From NCBI RefSeq assembly GCF_003362755.1, contig NZ_QKRA01000001.1, positions 1 to 64,000 of the forward strand: 64,000 bases of DNA, given 5' to 3'. The position numbers and the translations under genes were made by a program. The DNA comes from Marinomonas piezotolerans. GTDB lineage: Bacteria; Pseudomonadota; Gammaproteobacteria; Pseudomonadales; Marinomonadaceae. How positions within the stretch are numbered: the stretch's first letter is position 1; each line of letters begins with the position of its first letter. Of this stretch, positions 61,621 through 64,000 are shown one piece after another. The notes beneath the pieces are model-generated. The model searched no databases. It saw only the letters and a program-made list of their open reading frames with translations, and had not been told where the DNA came from.

Positions 61621-63135
61621 TTAATCGACGTAGACCTCATTCAGGCGAAGTCGATTATCTGGGACTGGTGTAAAGTCTTTTACTTTCTTCGAAATACCGA
61701 AGATGGCATCTTGACTGTAAAGCGGCATTTCAAGCGCTCGATCAGCAGTGTATCGAGCGATAGACTGTAAGATCTCTTCACGCTTTGACATATCGGTAAT
61801 GGAACGTTGTGACTCCAGCATCTCGTCTAAAGCGCTATCGCTGTCGTATGGGTTCCATTTTTCTCCAGTGTGATACATGAAGTAAGCCGTGTTGTCGTAA
61901 TCGAGCGTCCAGCCACCCCATTTCTGTTGGAACATCGCACCGGTTTTTCCAGACGGAATGATGTCATTTAACAGCACATTGGTTTCGTATGGCTTAATCG
62001 TTGCGTTAATACCTACGATTTGAAGGTAACTTGCGACGGCTTGAGCCACCTCGCTGAACGTTGCATCATTACCACGAATATCGATTTGTAGTTTTGTGCC
62101 TGGTTTAACACCTGCTTCTTTCAATAGCTGCATTGCTTTATTTGGGTCATAAGGAAGTGGTGCCATATCTGGGTCATTACCAAAGGAAATATTACTCTGG
62201 AAGCTGGAAATTTGAGCAGCTTGACCACCTAGGATGGAATCAATGATAGCTTGTCTGTCGACCCCATAAATTAATGCTTTACGTACACGTTCGTCTTTCG
62301 TGATGCCATCACGAGTGTTAAAGCGTAGAGCAAATACCGTTGGGCTTGCTGTAGTTACAACGTCTAGCTTTGGATCATCTTCGATTGTGCTAATCATGCC
62401 GATCGGGATAGTCGGTGGAATCACCAAATCAACTCGCCCGGATTGCAGTTCAGCTACAGCTGTAGAGGGTTCGCTAATAAAACGGTAGTTCAAGTGATCG
62501 AGTTTTGGAGCACCGCCCCAGTGGTTCTCGTAGGCACTTAGATCGATGCGCACTTTCGGCTCGTAGGTCTCAAATTTAAATGGACCCGTGCCAACAGGAT
62601 GCGTGTTGAAAAACTCTTCGCCGTTCTCTTTTATGTAGTTTGGCGGCACAATCATCGCACCGTAGCCCGCCAACTTGGTTAATAAAACAGGGTCAGGCGC
62701 GTTTAGGTGAAAATCAACCGTCAGTGGGTCGATTACTTCAACAGACTGGATCGCAGCATAGTTAGAGCGTTGCGGTCCCTTTTTACCTTCTTCGCCCATA
62801 AGTCGATCAAAAGTAAATTTAACGGATTCTGCGTTAAATGATTCGCCGTTATGGAAGGTTACATTTTCACGCAGGTGAAAGCGGATTCTGCTGCCTTCAT
62901 CCAATTGCTCCCATGACGTTGCTAGTCCAGGTTGTAGCGTCAGGTCAGGGGCGCGGTAGGTGAGACCGTCATAGATGTTGGTCGCTACCGAAGACCAGTT
63001 TACCAAGAAGGTGTCTACTGGGTCCCAGCTGCCTGGATCTTGCGGTGATGAAACTGTCAGCGTGCTTGCTAAAGCGGGTAGCGCTAAGGCGAAGCTTCCG
63101 CTCAGTAACATCGCTTTTAAAGATGCTTTGTACAT
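61621..63135 (-). CDS. Peptide ABC transporter substrate-binding protein
   Basis: A 504-residue SBP_bac_5 family protein (DppA/OppA type). The signal peptide is MYKASLKAMLLSGSFALALPALAS, cleaved near ALA-STL. Features include LTYRAPDLTLQPGLATSWE, VTFHNGESFNAESVKFTFDR and GTGPFKFETYEPKVRI, the family core. The start has GGAG upstream. It feeds the permeases and ATPase of the same operon. The coupled M14 peptidase points to a peptide-like substrate. Confidence 0.93.
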   Translation of the reverse strand: MYKASLKAMLLSGSFALALPALASTLTVSSPQDPGSWDPVDTFLVNWSSVATNIYDGLTYRAPDLTLQPGLATSWEQLDEGSRIRFHLRENVTFHNGESFNAESVKFTFDRLMGEEGKKGPQRSNYAAIQSVEVIDPLTVDFHLNAPDPVLLTKLAGYGAMIVPPNYIKENGEEFFNTHPVGTGPFKFETYEPKVRIDLSAYENHWGGAPKLDHLNYRFISEPSTAVAELQSGRVDLVIPPTIPIGMISTIEDDPKLDVVTTASPTVFALRFNTRDGITKDERVRKALIYGVDRQAIIDSILGGQAAQISSFQSNISFGNDPDMAPLPYDPNKAMQLLKEAGVKPGTKLQIDIRGNDATFSEVAQAVASYLQIVGINATIKPYETNVLLNDIIPSGKTGAMFQQKWGGWTLDYDNTAYFMYHTGEKWNPYDSDSALDEMLESQRSITDMSKREEILQSIARYTADRALEMPLYSQDAIFGISKKVKDFTPVPDNRLRLNEVYVD

Positions 63136-63173
63136 AAGATATTCTCCGTTCTTTTGTGATGAGTGTTGTTGTT

Positions 63174-64000
63174 TTATGACTGGGCAATAAAGTGCCCTGG
63201 AGCGATTTCCTGCTGAGTCAAGATCATTGGTTCATCACCAACCATCCGAACAGGGCTGGGGATTTCGCCTTCAATCTTGCTAAAGTCGCGCTGCACAAAT
63301 GGATCGGCGACCGGTACAGCGCTTAGAAGTCGCTTGGTGTAAGGATGAGATGGCGTTTCCAGTACTTGCTGGCGAGAACCAAGCTCTGCTACTTGTCCGA
63401 GATATAAGACAGCGACGCGGTGACTCATCTTTTCAACTACTGCCATGTCATGGCTAATGAAGAGATAAGAAATCCCGTGCTCTTCTTGCAGTTCCATGAA
63501 TAGATTGATGATTTGTGCTTGGATGGAGACATCCAGTGCAGACAACGCCTCATCTGCAATGATTAATTTGGGATTTGAAGCCAGTGCTCGGGCGATACAA
63601 ATCCTTTGGCGCTGGCCACCTGAGAACTGATGCGGATAGCGATTTGCGTGGTCTTTTGTTAATCCCACTCGTTCAAGAAGCTCCGTTACGCGCTTTTGAA
63701 TGTTACCTTCCCCTTGAATAAGGTTATGTGTTCTGATCGGTTCAGCGATGGAAAAGCCAATGGTTTTTCTAGGATCAAGAGAAGCTAATGGGTCTTGGAA
63801 AATGTACTGAATTTCTTGGCGAAGCTTCTTGCGCTCGCTTTTAGATAGCTTGTCAAATGACTTGCCATTAAAGCTGATATCACCGCTTGTGGCTTTCTGA
63901 AGTTGCTGAATGGTGCGTCCAATCGTGGACTTTCCTGATCCTGATTCGCCCACCAATGCTAGGGTTTCGCCTTTGAAAATATCGAAGCTTACTTGCTCAA
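63174..64000 (-). CDS. Peptide ABC transporter ATP-binding protein, partial
   Basis: At least 275 residues are visible; the 5' end lies beyond the window. The frame runs on through the window edge with [23 protein letters not shown], so Walker A is inside the sequence. The signature [15 protein letters not shown] and Walker [13 protein letters not shown] are also present, and the C terminus has the oligopeptide-transporter tail ([16 protein letters not shown]). It could be a separate DppF-type subunit or the second half of a fused double ATPase; the start is not in the window. Confidence 0.9.
   Translation of the reverse strand, partial: EQVSFDIFKGETLALVGESGSGKSTIGRTIQQLQKATSGDISFNGKSFDKLSKSERKKLRQEIQYIFQDPLASLDPRKTIGFSIAEPIRTHNLIQGEGNIQKRVTELLERVGLTKDHANRYPHQFSGGQRQRICIARALASNPKLIIADEALSALDVSIQAQIINLFMELQEEHGISYLFISHDMAVVEKMSHRVAVLYLGQVAELGSRQQVLETPSHPYTKRLLSAVPVADPFVQRDFSKIEGEIPSPVRMVGDEPMILTQQEIAPGHFIAQS

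Noticed and set aside
1..64000. CRISPR array
   Set aside because: No series of regularly spaced direct repeats was seen, and no cas gene is present; the Cas4-like Cys pattern belongs to the UvrD-type helicase-nuclease.

Overview
The window looks like a chromosome segment of a marine gammaproteobacterium. The xylose genes are close to the enterobacterial ones, the tRNAs and transporters are of proteobacterial type, and the general character fits an Oceanospirillales genus such as Marinomonas. The genus is inference; no 16S or marker gene is present.

Layout. (1) 1-333: tRNA-Val(UAC), tRNA-Asp(GUC), tRNA-Val(UAC), with the Val gene and its flank duplicated exactly. (2) 778-2005: a dead IS3-family insertion sequence with visible terminal inverted repeats. 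(3) 2439-9550, minus strand: a sugar catabolic operon (TIM-barrel isomerase, Gfo/Idh/MocA dehydrogenase, ribose-type ABC importer, CytR-like LacI regulator) with a perfect LacI-type palindrome at its head. (4) 10052-18502: a xylose locus, xylF-xylG-xylH-xylB then xylR and a fucU-like mutarotase on the plus strand, converging on xylA on the minus strand. (5) 18535-19672: decayed remains of an alpha/beta hydrolase and the C-terminal end of a 2OG-Fe(II) oxygenase. (6) About 19.67 to 57.7 kb: a large accessory island. (7) 57969-64000, minus strand: an M14-family zinc peptidase with a dipeptide-type ABC importer, running off the window.

The island appears to have cut the oxygenase gene at about 19.64-19.67 kb. 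It opens with a WYL regulator, an unknown 274-residue protein and a 1755-residue protein carrying two tyrosine-recombinase-like regions, the second with a complete catalytic set. Then come a second WYL regulator and a DUF262 pair (GmrSD-like); a five-gene block with a UvrD/RecB-type helicase-nuclease, type III Mod and Res, an ArdC-like zincin and a coiled-coil protein; a zinc-ribbon protein; an unknown protein + PcfJ-like protein + FtsZ/tubulin-like GTPase operon; an unknown protein + HEPN-type protein (RNxxxH); an AddB/AddA-like helicase-nuclease pair; and a conventional integrase/excisionase/regulator module with Xre/MbcA/ParS-like orphans.

The strongest unexplained signal is a shared promoter-operator design. 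The palindrome RCGACA-N5-TGTCGY occurs in front of four separate island transcription units (28066, 41788, 41913, 46655), each time about 26-27 bases upstream of a -10-like hexamer. This suggests that one island regulator, most plausibly a WYL protein, controls the DUF262 pair, the zinc ribbon, the PcfJ-FtsZ operon and the HEPN operon together. The PcfJ-FtsZ operon and the giant double recombinase are the best candidates for undescribed systems.
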